This document shows, one piece after another, positions 50,721 to 61,156 of a DNA stretch of 64,000 bases. Within the stretch, counting starts at the first letter, position 1, and each line of letters starts with the position of its first letter. Origin of the DNA: Pseudoprimorskyibacter insulae (GTDB lineage: Bacteria > Pseudomonadota > Alphaproteobacteria > Rhodobacterales > Rhodobacteraceae); NCBI RefSeq assembly GCF_900302505.1, contig NZ_OMOJ01000002.1, positions 558,001 to 622,000 on the forward strand, in the 5' to 3' direction. The position numbers were made by a program, and so were the translations under genes. The notes under the pieces are model-generated. The model was not told the origin of the DNA. It saw only the letters and a program-made list of their open reading frames with translations, and made no database searches.

Positions 50721-50750
50721 AACGCCCGTGCCCCATGGCGCGGGCGTTTT
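50721..50750 (+). terminator. Intrinsic terminator after peroxiredoxin
   Basis: AACGCCCGTGCC (50721-50732) pairs with GGCGCGGGCGTT (50737-50748) with one G-T wobble and a 4-base loop, followed by TTTGTTG. Confidence 0.85.
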
Positions 50751-50863
50751 GTTGTGCAAATGTAGCGCAATCGGCCAAGCAATTTCATTCTGCGGTGACT
50801 TTGCACCTCGTGCACGGTATCTTTTGACGCAATAACCACAACAATGTGGGCACGAGGCGAGCA

Positions 50864-52612
50864 ATGGTGAAACCGGACAGCTTTTCTGCGCGGTGGACGC
50901 AGTTCATGAACCGTTGGGCGGCGCGGTCCAGTGCGCGCGCAAAACCGGCGACCGGATTCGTGTCTCAGCCAGAACCGAAGACGGTTGGATCGGTCGCGCG
51001 GGCGCGGCAGTTGCGGGCCGGGAACCTGATGTTCGCGGGACATTTGGTCGAAGCGCCCGGCGCGATGATCTGGGATGTGGATCCGCCGGACGAAGCGTTT
51101 GAGGAAGATATCCACGGGTTTTCCTGGCTGGATGATCTGGCCGCTGTGGGCGATGCCCCGGCGCGGGCCTTGGCACAGAAATGGGTTTGGGGCTGGATTG
51201 CCCGATACGGGCGCGGCACCGGGCCGGGATGGTTGCCCGAATTGGCCGCCCGACGGTTGATCCGCTGCATTCATCACGCCTTGTTCCTGCTGCGTGGCAA
51301 GGAAAAGGCCGAATCTGATCTGTTTTATCGCTCGCTTGCCCAGCAGACGATTTTCCTAAGCCGCCGCTGGCATGTCACCCCGCCGGGTGTGGGGCGGTTT
51401 GAGGCGATGGCCGGGGTTATCTACGCGGGTCTGTCGCTGGAAGGCATGAGCCATCACGTGGAACCGGCGCTTAAGGCGCTTTGCCTTGATTGCACCCGCC
51501 AGATTGATGCGGGCGGCGGCATTCCAACGCGCTGTCCCGAAGAATTGCTGTTGGTCTTTACCCTGCTGATCTGGACGGCCACGGCATTGGATGGGGCCGA
51601 TCAGGAAATCCCCGACGAAATCGTGGACGCAGTCACGCGGATTGCGCCGAACCTGCGGGCTTTGCGCCATGCCGATGGTGGGCTGGGGCGGTTCCACGGC
51701 GGCGGGCGCGGGTTGGAAGGCCGGTTGGATCAAACCTTGGCCGATTCCGGCGTGCGCAAACAGGTAAGCGGCAAATTGGCCATGGGCTTTGCCCGGTTGG
51801 CGTCTGGCCGGACCTCGGTGCTGATTGACTCGGCCCCGCCGCCAACCGGGGACGCATCGTTCAACGCCCACGCCTCGACCCTCGCGTTTGAGCTGACATC
51901 GGGACGCAGGCCGCTGATTGTGAATTGCGGATCGGGCATGGTGTTTGGCGAAGACTGGCGCAGGGCCGGGCGGGCGACGCCGTCGCACACCGCACTGTCG
52001 CTGGATGGCCTGTCCAGCGCCCGGCTGGGCAAAACGCTTTATATCGGGTCGGCCAAGCGCGAATTGCTGGATGCCGCGCCCAAAACCGTTCCCTATGAGC
52101 TGAAACAGGACACCGACGGGTTCCGCTATGAAGGCGGGCATGATGGCTATGTCGGCACCCACGGCCTGACTGTTGCGCGTATTCTGGAGCTGTCCAAAGA
52201 CGGGCGGACGCTCGCGGGCGAAGATATGCTTCTGGCGCTAGAGGACGATAACAAGCGCCTGTTCGACCGGAAATTCGATGAAAGCAACCTGCACGGCATC
52301 CCCTTTGCCCTGCGGTTTCACCTGCACCCAGATGTCGACTCAGCCGTGGATCTGGGCGGCGCGGTTGTGTCGCTTGCACTCAGAAGTGGTGAGATCTGGG
52401 TCTTCCGACCGGATGGGGATGTCGAAATGTCGATTGAACCCTCTGTTTATCTGGAAAAAGGCCGTTTGCGGCCCCGCGCGACGAAACAGATCGTTTTATC
52501 TGGTCGGGCAATGCAGTATGCGACCCGCATCCGCTGGACCTTGGCCAAGGCGCAGGACACTGCGGTCGCCATTCGCGACTTGGCACAGGACGAGCTGGAC
52601 CTGATGACCTGA
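50864..52612 (+). CDS. Heparinase II/III-family protein
   Basis: 582 residues. ATG 50864 follows GAGG at 7 bases; GTG 50846 is also in frame. An N-terminal alpha-helical region rich in Trp and His ([19 protein letters not shown]) is followed by a beta-rich C-terminal part containing [20 protein letters not shown], as in the heparinase II/III C-terminal domain. No signal peptide is evident. It lies 17 bases before purH; I recall the same neighbours in other Rhodobacterales. The substrate is unknown, and heparin itself is unlikely. Confidence 0.85.
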   Translation: MVKPDSFSARWTQFMNRWAARSSARAKPATGFVSQPEPKTVGSVARARQLRAGNLMFAGHLVEAPGAMIWDVDPPDEAFEEDIHGFSWLDDLAAVGDAPARALAQKWVWGWIARYGRGTGPGWLPELAARRLIRCIHHALFLLRGKEKAESDLFYRSLAQQTIFLSRRWHVTPPGVGRFEAMAGVIYAGLSLEGMSHHVEPALKALCLDCTRQIDAGGGIPTRCPEELLLVFTLLIWTATALDGADQEIPDEIVDAVTRIAPNLRALRHADGGLGRFHGGGRGLEGRLDQTLADSGVRKQVSGKLAMGFARLASGRTSVLIDSAPPPTGDASFNAHASTLAFELTSGRRPLIVNCGSGMVFGEDWRRAGRATPSHTALSLDGLSSARLGKTLYIGSAKRELLDAAPKTVPYELKQDTDGFRYEGGHDGYVGTHGLTVARILELSKDGRTLAGEDMLLALEDDNKRLFDRKFDESNLHGIPFALRFHLHPDVDSAVDLGGAVVSLALRSGEIWVFRPDGDVEMSIEPSVYLEKGRLRPRATKQIVLSGRAMQYATRIRWTLAKAQDTAVAIRDLAQDELDLMT

Positions 52613-52629
52613 ACAATCTGGATGCACAC

Positions 52630-54219
52630 ATGACAGACCTTTCGCCCGTTCGCCGCGCCCTTCTTTCTGTTTCCGACAAAACCGGTCTGATCGACCTGGC
52701 CAAGGCCCTGGCCGCGCGCGGTGTCGTTCTGCTTTCGACCGGTGGCAGCGCCAAGGCGATGCGCGATGCGGGTCTGGATGTGACCGATGTTGCCGATGTC
52801 ACCGGCTTTCCCGAAATGATGGATGGCCGCGTCAAGACCCTGCACCCCAAGGTGCACGGCGGTCTGCTGGCGCTGCGCGACAACGATGACCACGTCGCCG
52901 CGATGAACGATCACGGCATCGAAGGTATCGACCTGCTGGTCGTGAACCTTTACCCGTTTGAAGCTGCACTGGCCCGCGGTGCCGACTATGACGAGATGAT
53001 CGAGAACATCGACATCGGTGGCCCGGCCATGATCCGCGCTGCTGCCAAGAACCATTCGTTTGTGACCACCATCGTTGACGTCGAAGACTATGACGCGCTG
53101 CTGGCCGAGCTGGACGCCAATGACGGCGCGACCACCTATGCCTTCCGTCAGCGTCAGGCCCAGATCGCCTATGCGCGCACCGGTGCCTATGATGCCGCCG
53201 TCAGCACGTGGATGGCCGCAGCCATTGGCGAAACCCAGCCGCGCCGCCGCGTCTTTGCTGGCACCTTCGCGCAAGAACTGCGTTACGGCGAAAATTCGCA
53301 TCAGTCGGCGGCCTTCTATACCGATGGATCGAACCGTCCGGGCGTTGCTGCAGCCCAGCAGCTTCAGGGCAAGGAACTGTCCTATAATAACATCAATGAC
53401 ACCGATGCCGCGTTTGAGCTGGTATCGGAATTCTTGCCCAAAGAAGGCGCGGCCTGCGCGATCATCAAGCACGCCAACCCCTGCGGTGTGGCCAAAGGCG
53501 ACAACCTGCTGGACGCCTATACCAAGGCCTTTGATTGCGACCGCACCTCGGCTTTTGGCGGGATCGTGGCGCTGAACCAGCCGCTGGATGCCGTCACCGC
53601 CGAAAAGATCACCGAGATTTTCACCGAAGTGGTCATCGCCCCCGGTGCGGATGACGCGGCCAAGGAAATCTTCGCCAAGAAGAAAAACCTGCGCCTTCTG
53701 ATCACTCCGCAACTGGCCAACACCGCCGAGGCCGGTCTGGCCTATCGTCAGGTGTCGGGCGGGATGCTGGTGCAGGACCGTGACAACGGCTTCCTGACGC
53801 TGGACGATCTGAAGGTCGTGACCAAAAAGGCTCCGACAGATGAGCAGCTCAAAGACCTGCTGTTCGCATGGAAAGTGGCCAAGCACGTCAAATCCAACGC
53901 GATTGTCTACGTCAAAGACGGTGCGACCGTTGGCGTTGGCGCAGGTCAGATGAGCCGTCTGGATTCGGCTCTGATCGCCGCCAAAAAGGCCGAGCGCATG
54001 GCAGACGCCATGGGCCTGCCGCAACCGCTGACCATTGGGTCGGCCGTGGCGTCGGACGCGTTCTTCCCCTTTGCTGATGGTCTGCTTGAGGCCGCCGCCG
54101 CTGGTGCCACTTGCGTTATCCAGCCGGGCGGTTCGATGCGTGATGACGAAGTGATCGCCGCCGCCGATGAGGCCGGATTGGCGATGGTCTTCACCGGGAT
54201 GCGTCATTTCCGTCACTAA
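52630..54219 (+). CDS. purH: Bifunctional AICAR transformylase / IMP cyclohydrolase
   Basis: 529 residues, the last two steps of de novo IMP synthesis. The IMP cyclohydrolase domain (residues 1-200) begins [20 protein letters not shown] and contains [12 protein letters not shown]. The AICAR formyltransferase part has [14 protein letters not shown] and the catalytic [11 protein letters not shown]. Length is normal. It probably shares a transcript with the heparinase-like gene. Confidence 0.97.
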   Translation: MTDLSPVRRALLSVSDKTGLIDLAKALAARGVVLLSTGGSAKAMRDAGLDVTDVADVTGFPEMMDGRVKTLHPKVHGGLLALRDNDDHVAAMNDHGIEGIDLLVVNLYPFEAALARGADYDEMIENIDIGGPAMIRAAAKNHSFVTTIVDVEDYDALLAELDANDGATTYAFRQRQAQIAYARTGAYDAAVSTWMAAAIGETQPRRRVFAGTFAQELRYGENSHQSAAFYTDGSNRPGVAAAQQLQGKELSYNNINDTDAAFELVSEFLPKEGAACAIIKHANPCGVAKGDNLLDAYTKAFDCDRTSAFGGIVALNQPLDAVTAEKITEIFTEVVIAPGADDAAKEIFAKKKNLRLLITPQLANTAEAGLAYRQVSGGMLVQDRDNGFLTLDDLKVVTKKAPTDEQLKDLLFAWKVAKHVKSNAIVYVKDGATVGVGAGQMSRLDSALIAAKKAERMADAMGLPQPLTIGSAVASDAFFPFADGLLEAAAAGATCVIQPGGSMRDDEVIAAADEAGLAMVFTGMRHFRH

Positions 54220-54234
54220 TTTCGAAAAATCGTG

Positions 54235-54240
54235 TATAAT
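54235..54240 (+). promoter_or_regulatory. Possible -10 box upstream of lspA
   Basis: TATAAT at 54235-54240, flanked by CGTG and CACG so that it sits in a small palindrome. It lies just after the purH stop and about 120 bases before lspA. No clear -35 element is visible. Confidence 0.35.
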
Positions 54241-54360
54241 CACGGGGCGGCCCACCATAGGGCCGCCGAACCTGCCGGGGCCTGCCGCGTGCACCAGTGG
54301 GATAAATCGGGAAAACCCGAACCAAAAACAGGTGCGGCATCGAACGAGGCGAGGCAGGCC

Positions 54361-54831
54361 ATGAGCGTTATATTCTGGGCAGGATTCTGGACATTCCTGC
54401 TGGATCAGGCGACCAAATATCTGGTTGTCCACACGATGGATCTTCGCACTTTGGGCGAAATCGACGTGATCCCGCCCTATCTCAACTTCCGCATGGCTTG
54501 GAATTATGGCGTGAATTTCGGCCTGTTTTCAGGCGAAGCCGATGCGCTGCGCTGGGTATTGATCGGGTTGGCGGTTCTGGTGATCCTGTTCGTGCTGGTC
54601 TGGACATGGCGCACGCCTCCGGGACGGCTTGGGCTGATTTCCGCCGGGCTTTTGGTGGGCGGTGCGATTGGCAATATCATTGACCGGGTGCTTTATGGCG
54701 CGGTGGCGGACTTTCTGAACATGTCCTGCTGCGGCATCGAAAACCCTTATGCCTTCAATGTCGCCGATATCGCGATTTTTGCGGGCGCTTTGGGGCTTGT
54801 CCTGTTCGCCGAAGGCAAAAAGGGCGCGTGA
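54361..54831 (+). CDS. lspA: Lipoprotein signal peptidase (signal peptidase II)
   Basis: 156 residues, four transmembrane helices, removes signal peptides from prolipoproteins. The catalytic Asp pair is in GAIGNIIDRVLYGAVADFLN and YAFNVADIAIFAGA; the first helix DQATKYLVVHTM is characteristic. ATG 54361 follows GAGG. The frame to 54232 is not family sequence. It precedes a lipoprotein gene, which would be one of its substrates. Confidence 0.95.
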   Translation: MSVIFWAGFWTFLLDQATKYLVVHTMDLRTLGEIDVIPPYLNFRMAWNYGVNFGLFSGEADALRWVLIGLAVLVILFVLVWTWRTPPGRLGLISAGLLVGGAIGNIIDRVLYGAVADFLNMSCCGIENPYAFNVADIAIFAGALGLVLFAEGKKGA

Positions 54832-54883
54832 CCTTGGCGAGGCAATCCGCTAAAGCTGGGCCAAGACGATTTGGAGGGTGGCA

Positions 54884-55402
54884 ATGACAGGACCGCGTCT
54901 GGCAATCCTGCTGGGGCTTTTAGCTGTATCTGCCTGTGGCGGACGGCAAGAGCGTGACATCACGTTGCATGATATGCGGACTAATCAGCGCTCGCCCGAA
55001 GAATTCTCGATCCTGCCGGTGAAACCGTTGCAGATGCCTGAAACCACGGCGCTGCCGACGCCTACGCCGGGCGGGGCCAACCTGACCGATCCCACCCCGC
55101 TCGAAGATGCCGTCGCCGTTCTGGGCGGCAAGCCGCAGCGCGTGGCCGGTACGGGTGTTCCTGCCGCCGATGTCGGGATGCTGGCGCATGTGGGCCGCTT
55201 TGGCACCGATCCGAACATCCGCGCCGATCTGGCCGCCAAGGATCTGGAACTGCGCAAGACCAAGTCGCGCTTCACATGGTCGATCGTCCCGCGTGACGAT
55301 TACCGCCGCGCCTATCGCAGCCACTTGCTGAATCCCTATTCCGAACTGTCGCGCTTCCGTAAGCTGGGAATCAAGACGCCGGCAGCCCCGTCTGAGGAAT
55401 AA
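54884..55402 (+). CDS. bamF: DUF3035 lipoprotein, probable BamF
   Basis: 172 residues with a lipoprotein signal (LAILLGLLAVSACGGRQ, lipobox VSAC). The DUF3035 core includes SPEEFSILPVKPLQMPE, followed by a region of small residues and KSRFTWSIVPRDDYRRAYRS. This family is the BamF subunit of the outer-membrane beta-barrel assembly machine in alphaproteobacteria. ATG 54884 has GGAGGG at 7 bases. It is between lspA and a pair of M16 peptidases, an envelope context. Confidence 0.82.
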   Translation: MTGPRLAILLGLLAVSACGGRQERDITLHDMRTNQRSPEEFSILPVKPLQMPETTALPTPTPGGANLTDPTPLEDAVAVLGGKPQRVAGTGVPAADVGMLAHVGRFGTDPNIRADLAAKDLELRKTKSRFTWSIVPRDDYRRAYRSHLLNPYSELSRFRKLGIKTPAAPSEE

Positions 55403-55481
55403 GCCCTCACAAGGTCGTGCGGTCCCTTGAAGCGGGGCGAGCAAAGCGTAGATTTGCATCGCTGGCCAAAGGAGGGACTGC

Positions 55482-56828
55482 ATGCTTCGGAATGTCTTGA
55501 AGGCAACGGTTATTCTTGTGTCATGGGCCTGTGCCGCTATCGCGCAAGAGGCCGAAGACCAAGTCACCACCTTTTCGTTGGACAACGGCATGGAGGTCGT
55601 CGTGATCGAAGATCACCGCGCCCCGGTTGTTGTGCATATGGTCTGGTACAAGGCCGGATCGGCGGATGAACCCGCCGGATCGTCGGGCGTTGCGCATTTT
55701 CTGGAACATCTGCTGTTCAAAGGCACCAAAACGCTGGAGCCGGGCGAGCTGTCGCGGGTGGTGGCGGAAAATGGTGGGTCTGACAACGCGTTCACCAGCT
55801 ACGACTACACGGCCTATTACCAGCGCATCGCCTCGGACCGGCTAGAGCTGATGATGCGGATGGAATCCGACCGCATGGTCAATCTGCAACTGGATGAAGG
55901 CGATATTGCCACCGAACGCGCGGTCATCATCGAAGAACGCAACCAGCGCACGGAAAACGATCCAAGCGCCCTGTTCCGCGAACAAAACAGCGCAGCGCTT
56001 TATATGAACCACCGCTATGGCGTGCCCGTGATCGGCTGGCGCCATGAGATGGAGGGGCTGAATCTCGATCAGGCGCTGGCCTATTACAAACGCAACTATG
56101 CCCCCAACAACGCGGTGCTGGTCGTTGCAGGCGATGTTGAGGCCGAAGACGTCCGGCAGCTTGCCGACACTTACTATGGCGCATTGCCTGCCAATCCTGA
56201 CCTGACCGACCGGGCGCGCCCGCAAGAGCCGCGCCAACTGGCAGAACGGCGGTTGGTGTTCGAAGATCCCCGCGTCGCGCAGCCCTATGTCATGCGCAGC
56301 TATCTGGCCCCGGAACGCAACGCGGGCGATCAGAAAGACGCCGCAGCCTTGGTGATCTTGTCGGAAATTCTGGGCGGCGGGCAGACCTCAGTTCTGACGC
56401 GCAAACTGGCATTCGATCAAAAACTGGCGGTCTATGCCGGGGCCTATTACGACGCCATGTCGCTGGATCAGTCGAACTTTGGCCTGATCGTTGTGCCCGC
56501 GCCGGGGGTGACATTGCAACAGGCCGAAGATGCGATGGATCAGGTTGTGGCCGAGTTCATGGTCGAAGGCGTGGACCCTGCCCAGCTGGAACGGATCAAA
56601 TTCCAGATCCATGCCCAGCAGATCTATGCCCGTGACAATGTCGATGGTCTGGCCCGCACCTATGGCAGCGCGCTGACCTCGGGGCTGACCATTCAGGACG
56701 TTCAGGACTGGCCCGATGTGCTGGCCGCCGTGACCGCCAATGACATCATGGAAGCCGCCCGCAAAGTGTTTGACCGCAAATCCTCGGTCACGGGCTGGCT
56801 GCGCCAACCGCAGGAGGCGGCAGAATGA
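55482..56828 (+). CDS. M16-family zinc peptidase, catalytic member
   Basis: 448 residues. A signal peptide (VLKATVILVSWACAAIA) implies the periplasm. The inverted zinc motif HxxEH is present as GVAHFLEHLLFKGT near residue 72, with the downstream Glu in ATERAVIIEERNQR. The C-terminal half is the non-catalytic M16_C domain. It overlaps the next M16 gene by ATGA, so they form a heterodimer-type pair (PqqL/mitochondrial processing peptidase style). Confidence 0.93.
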   Translation: MLRNVLKATVILVSWACAAIAQEAEDQVTTFSLDNGMEVVVIEDHRAPVVVHMVWYKAGSADEPAGSSGVAHFLEHLLFKGTKTLEPGELSRVVAENGGSDNAFTSYDYTAYYQRIASDRLELMMRMESDRMVNLQLDEGDIATERAVIIEERNQRTENDPSALFREQNSAALYMNHRYGVPVIGWRHEMEGLNLDQALAYYKRNYAPNNAVLVVAGDVEAEDVRQLADTYYGALPANPDLTDRARPQEPRQLAERRLVFEDPRVAQPYVMRSYLAPERNAGDQKDAAALVILSEILGGGQTSVLTRKLAFDQKLAVYAGAYYDAMSLDQSNFGLIVVPAPGVTLQQAEDAMDQVVAEFMVEGVDPAQLERIKFQIHAQQIYARDNVDGLARTYGSALTSGLTIQDVQDWPDVLAAVTANDIMEAARKVFDRKSSVTGWLRQPQEAAE

Positions 56829-58138
56829 AATATCTACTGGCCTTTGCCCTGACCATCCTGAGCGCCCTGCCACTGCGGGCCGAGATCAACATCCAAGAGA
56901 TCGAAACTCCGGCAGGCTTTGACGTCTGGCTAGTCGAGGAACATTCGATCCCCTTTGTCGCGCTGGAGTTGCGCTTCAAAGGCGGGGCATCCTTGGATCT
57001 GCCGGGAAAACGCGGCGCGACCTATCTGATGACCGGCCTTCTGGAAGAGGGGGCTGGCCCCTATGATGCCCGCGGCTTTGCCGAAGGGGCCGAGGCGATT
57101 GCCGCCAATTTCGACTATGACACCTATGACGATTCCATCGCGATTTCAGCCAAGTTCCTGACCGAAACCAGCGATCAGGCCTTGGCGCTGCTACGGGAAA
57201 GTCTGATCAACCCGCGCTTTGACGATGTGGATGTGGACCGTGTGCGCCAGCAGGTGCTGACCGGGCTTCAGGGCGATGCAAAAGACCCCGACACCATCGC
57301 CAGCAACCGTTTCAGCGCCTTGGCCTATGGGGACCATCCCTATGCCACCGCCTATGAGGGCACGATTGAATCGGTGCAGGCCCTGACCCGCGAAGACCTG
57401 CAAGCCGCGCATCAGGGCGCTATGGCCAAGGACCGGGTCTATATCAGCGCGGCAGGCGATATCACGCCCGACGAACTGGCCCGCTTGGTTGACGCGTTGT
57501 TGGCCGATCTGCCGGAAACCGGGCTTCCGATGCCCGGCCATGTCGATGTGGCGATGCCGGGCGGCACGATCGTTGTGCCCTTTGAGACGCCGCAGTCCGT
57601 GGCGCTGTTCGGGCATGAAGGCATCGCCATCGAAGACCCGGATTATTTCGCGGCCTATGTGATGAACGTCGTGTTGGGCGGCGGCGGGTTTGAGGCGCGC
57701 TTGATGGATGAGGTGCGCGAAAAGCGCGGGCTGACCTATGGCGTCTATTCCTACCTCGTGTCGCGCGATCATGCGGCGATTTACGCGGGGCGGGTGGCTT
57801 CGGCCAATGACCGCATCGCCGAGGCGATTGAGGTGATCCGCGCGGAATGGGCCAAGATGCGCGACAATGGCGTGTCAGAGGACGAGCTGCGCCGCGCCAA
57901 GACTTACCTGACCGGGGCCTATCCGCTGCGGTTTGATGGCAATAACGCGATTGCGAACATTCTGGTGGGCATGCAGATGCAGGGCTTTCCCGCCGACTAT
58001 GTCGAAACGCGCAATGACCGGGTGACCGCCGTCACGCAAGACGATGTCGCCCGCGTGGCGAAGCGCCTGCTCAAGCCTGAGGCCCTGACCTTTGTGGTTG
58101 TGGGTCAGCCCGAGGGGCTGGAGGCCACCGCCAACTGA
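56825..58138 (+). CDS. M16-family peptidase homologue, zinc site lost
   Basis: 437 residues, periplasmic (signal FALTILSALPLRAEIN). The position of HxxEH is occupied by GATYLMTGLLEEGAG, so zinc ligands are missing. The M16_C domain keeps its usual features (GGGGFEARLMDEVREKRGLT). It is the non-catalytic partner of the upstream peptidase by overlap and length. A perfect bidirectional terminator follows. Confidence 0.92.
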   Translation: MKYLLAFALTILSALPLRAEINIQEIETPAGFDVWLVEEHSIPFVALELRFKGGASLDLPGKRGATYLMTGLLEEGAGPYDARGFAEGAEAIAANFDYDTYDDSIAISAKFLTETSDQALALLRESLINPRFDDVDVDRVRQQVLTGLQGDAKDPDTIASNRFSALAYGDHPYATAYEGTIESVQALTREDLQAAHQGAMAKDRVYISAAGDITPDELARLVDALLADLPETGLPMPGHVDVAMPGGTIVVPFETPQSVALFGHEGIAIEDPDYFAAYVMNVVLGGGGFEARLMDEVREKRGLTYGVYSYLVSRDHAAIYAGRVASANDRIAEAIEVIRAEWAKMRDNGVSEDELRRAKTYLTGAYPLRFDGNNAIANILVGMQMQGFPADYVETRNDRVTAVTQDDVARVAKRLLKPEALTFVVVGQPEGLEATAN

Positions 58139-58143
58139 ATGCG

Positions 58144-58173
58144 AAAAGGGCGGGTCACTGGACCCGCCCTTTT
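58144..58173. terminator. Bidirectional terminator between M16 and dapA genes
   Basis: Perfect 13-bp inverted repeat: AAAAGGGCGGGTC (58144-58156) and GACCCGCCCTTTT (58161-58173), loop ACTG. It gives a T-run on both strands and serves the convergent M16 and dapA genes. Confidence 0.95.
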
Positions 58174-58194
58174 GCAATTACGATCAGACCGAAA

Positions 58195-59070
58195 TCAGTT
58201 GATCAGGCCAAGGCCGCGCATGGCGGCGTCCAGCTTGGCGCGAGTGTCTTCGGTGACCGGCATCAACGGCAGGCGCACTTCGTCTTCGCACATGCCCAAA
58301 CGGCTGAGGGCGTATTTCGCGCCGCACAGGCCCGGTTCGGCAAAGATCGCGTGATGCAGGGGCATCAGCTTATCCTGCAGTTCCAGCGCCTTGACGAAAT
58401 CGCCCGCTTGGCAAGCGGCCTGCATTTCGGCGCATTGACGCGGGGCCACATTGGCCGTGACCGAAATAAAGCCCTGACCGCCTTGGGCGTTGTAGCCGTG
58501 GGCGGTTGCGTCTTCGCCTGACAGGTAGGCGAAATCGGGTGCGCAAACGGTGCGTTCCTTGCAGATGCGCGCCAGATCACCGGTGGCATCCTTCACCGCG
58601 ACAATGCGCGGCAGCTTGGACAGTTCGGCCATGGTGTCGGGCAGGATGTCCACGGCGGACCGGCCCGGAATGTTGTAAACCACGATCGGAATATTCGCGC
58701 TGTCGTGCACGGCTTTGTAATGGGCGTAAAGCCCGCGCTGAGTCGGCTTGTTGTAATAGGGTGCCACAACCAGAACCGCCGATGCGCCAACGCGTTCGGC
58801 ATGCTGGGTGAAGTGAATGGCTTCTGCCGTGTTGTTCGACCCGGCCCCGGCAATCACCGGAACGCGTCCCGCTGCGGCTTGAACCACGGTTTCGATCACT
58901 GCTTCGTGTTCGGCATGGCTTAGCGTCGGGCTTTCGCCCGTGGTACCAACAGGAACCAGACCAGTGCTGCCCTGTTCGATATGCCATTCGACGAGGCGTT
59001 TGAGCGCATCGAAATCCACTGCGCCGTTTTTGAACGGCGTGACCAATGCAGGCATCGATCCTTTGAACAT
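58195..59070 (-). CDS. dapA: 4-Hydroxy-tetrahydrodipicolinate synthase
   Basis: 291 residues, first committed step of diaminopimelate/lysine synthesis from pyruvate and aspartate semialdehyde. The Schiff-base Lys is in [13 protein letters not shown], the Tyr in [10 protein letters not shown], and the start is [16 protein letters not shown] with the TTGES motif. ATG 59070 is the family start with AAGGAG upstream; the frame to 59130 is not conserved. A normal-length housekeeping enzyme. Confidence 0.97.
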   Translation of the reverse strand: MFKGSMPALVTPFKNGAVDFDALKRLVEWHIEQGSTGLVPVGTTGESPTLSHAEHEAVIETVVQAAAGRVPVIAGAGSNNTAEAIHFTQHAERVGASAVLVVAPYYNKPTQRGLYAHYKAVHDSANIPIVVYNIPGRSAVDILPDTMAELSKLPRIVAVKDATGDLARICKERTVCAPDFAYLSGEDATAHGYNAQGGQGFISVTANVAPRQCAEMQAACQAGDFVKALELQDKLMPLHHAIFAEPGLCGAKYALSRLGMCEDEVRLPLMPVTEDTRAKLDAAMRGLGLIN

Positions 59071-59209
59071 CTTACGCTCCTTGTTTCTACGATCGTTCAA
59101 CATTTCCGTGAAGATTGCGCCAACATGCACCTGAGGTGTTGAAGACGCCTCCTCCGACGATATCCTTCAAGGGGTGTCTATTCCTTTTCACAACGGAAAA
59201 TGCAAGCAA

Positions 59210-61156
59210 ATGCGACGTCTCCTGCCGGTCCTTTTCCTATTCCTCGCGACGATTTGTCAGGCCCAAGAGGATGTCAGGCCCTTGGCCAAAGCCATGCAGT
59301 CCATGCGCGAAGGCAATTGGGCCGCCGCCAAGATCGAGGCGCGGGGCGATGGTCAACACGCGCTGGACGTCATTCTGTGGCATTTTCTGCGGGATGGGCA
59401 GGGGGATGTGGCGACGCTTATGGCGTTCTTGGGCCGCAATCCCGATTGGCCGGGGCTTCCCTACCTGAAACAAAAGTCCGAGGCGTTGCTGGCCGAGGGT
59501 GACACCGGCGATGTTCTGCGGTTTTTCGCCGGGCATCCCCCGCGCACGGGCGACGGGGCGTTGACCTTGGCGCGGGCGCTACGGGCCAGCGGCAAACAGG
59601 CTGAGGCCGACAAGGTGCTGATCGAGGCTTGGACCACGCTGCCGATGTCCGATTCTGAGGTCGCGCTCTATCTGGCCGATCATGGCAAACTGCTGGCTCC
59701 CCACCATGAAGAGCGGCTGGACACGGCCTTGTGGAACGGTTGGGAGGTAAACGCCCGCGCGATCCTGCCGCTGGTGTCCGATGGCTATCGCGCCTTGGCC
59801 GAGGCGCGGCTTGCTCTGCGCAATATGGACAACGGTGTGGATGGGCTGATTGCCGCCGTGCCTGCCAAACTGGCGAATGATCCGGGCCTTGCCTATGAGC
59901 GGTTCTATTGGCGCGACCGCAAAGGCCGCGATGACGATGCGGCGGCGTTGATGCTAGAGAGGTCGGGCGATGTGGCCTCGCTCGGGCGGCCTGAATTCTG
60001 GGCCGGGTTCCGCCGCACCGAAGCGCGGGATCTGATGCGCCGGGGCGATTATGCGCTGGCCTATAAGGTGGCCGCGACGCATCAACTGAAAGAAGGCAAT
60101 GATTACGCGGATCTGGAATGGGTGGCAGGCTATCTGGCGCTGCGGTTTCTGGACCGTCCTAAGGATGCGCTGACCCATTTCGAACATCTGCGCGACGCGG
60201 TGGTCACCCCCATTTCGCGTGGGCGCGCCGGTTATTGGATGGGCCGCGCCTATGAGGCGATGGGTGACCCGGCAGGTGCTGCCAAGGCCTATGCCTATGG
60301 CGCGGATTACCAAACCTCGTTCTATGGGCTGCTGGCGGCGGAAAAGGGGCGCATCCCCTTCGATATCACCCTGCGCGGGGATGAGACCTTTCCGAATTGG
60401 CAAGAGGCGACGTTTTTGGACAGTTCGGTCTTTAAGGCGGCGATCCTGTTGCTGGCCGCTGGGGAGCTGAGCCTGTCGGAACGGTTTCTGACCCATCTGG
60501 CCGAATCGCTTGACCGGGTTCAGATCGGGCAGATGGGGCAAATGCTGGTGGATCTGCGGCAACCGCATATTCAGGTGATGCTGGGCAAACGCGCTGCCGA
60601 TTACGAAATTCAGGTGCCGGGGCCATATTACGCGCTGCATCCCGTCGCCGAAAAGCGCTGGCCCGTGCCAACAGAATTGGTTCTGTCCATCGCGCGGCGC
60701 GAATCTGAATTTGACCCGAACGTCATTTCCGGCGCGGGGGCGCGCGGGTTGATGCAATTGATGCCCGGCACCGCCCAAGAGGTGAGTGGCAAGTTGGGGC
60801 TCGACTACAGTCAGGGCAAGCTGCTGTCCGACCCGATGTATAACGCAACGCTTGGGTCGGCCTATCTGGCCGAATTGGCCGAACGCTATCAGGGCAACGC
60901 GGTTCTGATCGCGGCGGCCTATAACGCCGGGCCAAGCCGCCCTGACCGTTGGATGGAAGACTTCGGCGACCCCCGCACATCGAAGGTTGATGTGGTTGAT
61001 TGGATTGAATTCATTCCCTTCACCGAGACGCGCAACTACGTGATGCGCGTCACCGAAAGCCTGCCGGTCTATCGCGCCCGGTTGGGCCAGCCGCCGCATC
61101 CGGTGCCCTTCAGTCAGGAACTGACCGGTTCAACGCTTTTGCCGCTCTCTCCATAG
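59210..61156 (+). CDS. slt: Soluble lytic murein transglycosylase
   Basis: 648 residues, periplasmic. ATG 59210 yields a signal peptide (RRLLPVLFLFLATICQAQ); GTG 59174 would add 12 residues. The long N-terminal part is the all-helical superhelix of the Slt70 family. The C-terminal SLT domain has the catalytic Glu in SIARRESEFDPNVISGAGAR, then GLMQLMPGTAQEV and AAYNAGPSRPDRW. It cleaves peptidoglycan glycan strands with 1,6-anhydro-muropeptide formation. It overlaps the convergent EamA gene by 27 bases. Confidence 0.94.
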   Translation: MRRLLPVLFLFLATICQAQEDVRPLAKAMQSMREGNWAAAKIEARGDGQHALDVILWHFLRDGQGDVATLMAFLGRNPDWPGLPYLKQKSEALLAEGDTGDVLRFFAGHPPRTGDGALTLARALRASGKQAEADKVLIEAWTTLPMSDSEVALYLADHGKLLAPHHEERLDTALWNGWEVNARAILPLVSDGYRALAEARLALRNMDNGVDGLIAAVPAKLANDPGLAYERFYWRDRKGRDDDAAALMLERSGDVASLGRPEFWAGFRRTEARDLMRRGDYALAYKVAATHQLKEGNDYADLEWVAGYLALRFLDRPKDALTHFEHLRDAVVTPISRGRAGYWMGRAYEAMGDPAGAAKAYAYGADYQTSFYGLLAAEKGRIPFDITLRGDETFPNWQEATFLDSSVFKAAILLLAAGELSLSERFLTHLAESLDRVQIGQMGQMLVDLRQPHIQVMLGKRAADYEIQVPGPYYALHPVAEKRWPVPTELVLSIARRESEFDPNVISGAGARGLMQLMPGTAQEVSGKLGLDYSQGKLLSDPMYNATLGSAYLAELAERYQGNAVLIAAAYNAGPSRPDRWMEDFGDPRTSKVDVVDWIEFIPFTETRNYVMRVTESLPVYRARLGQPPHPVPFSQELTGSTLLPLSP

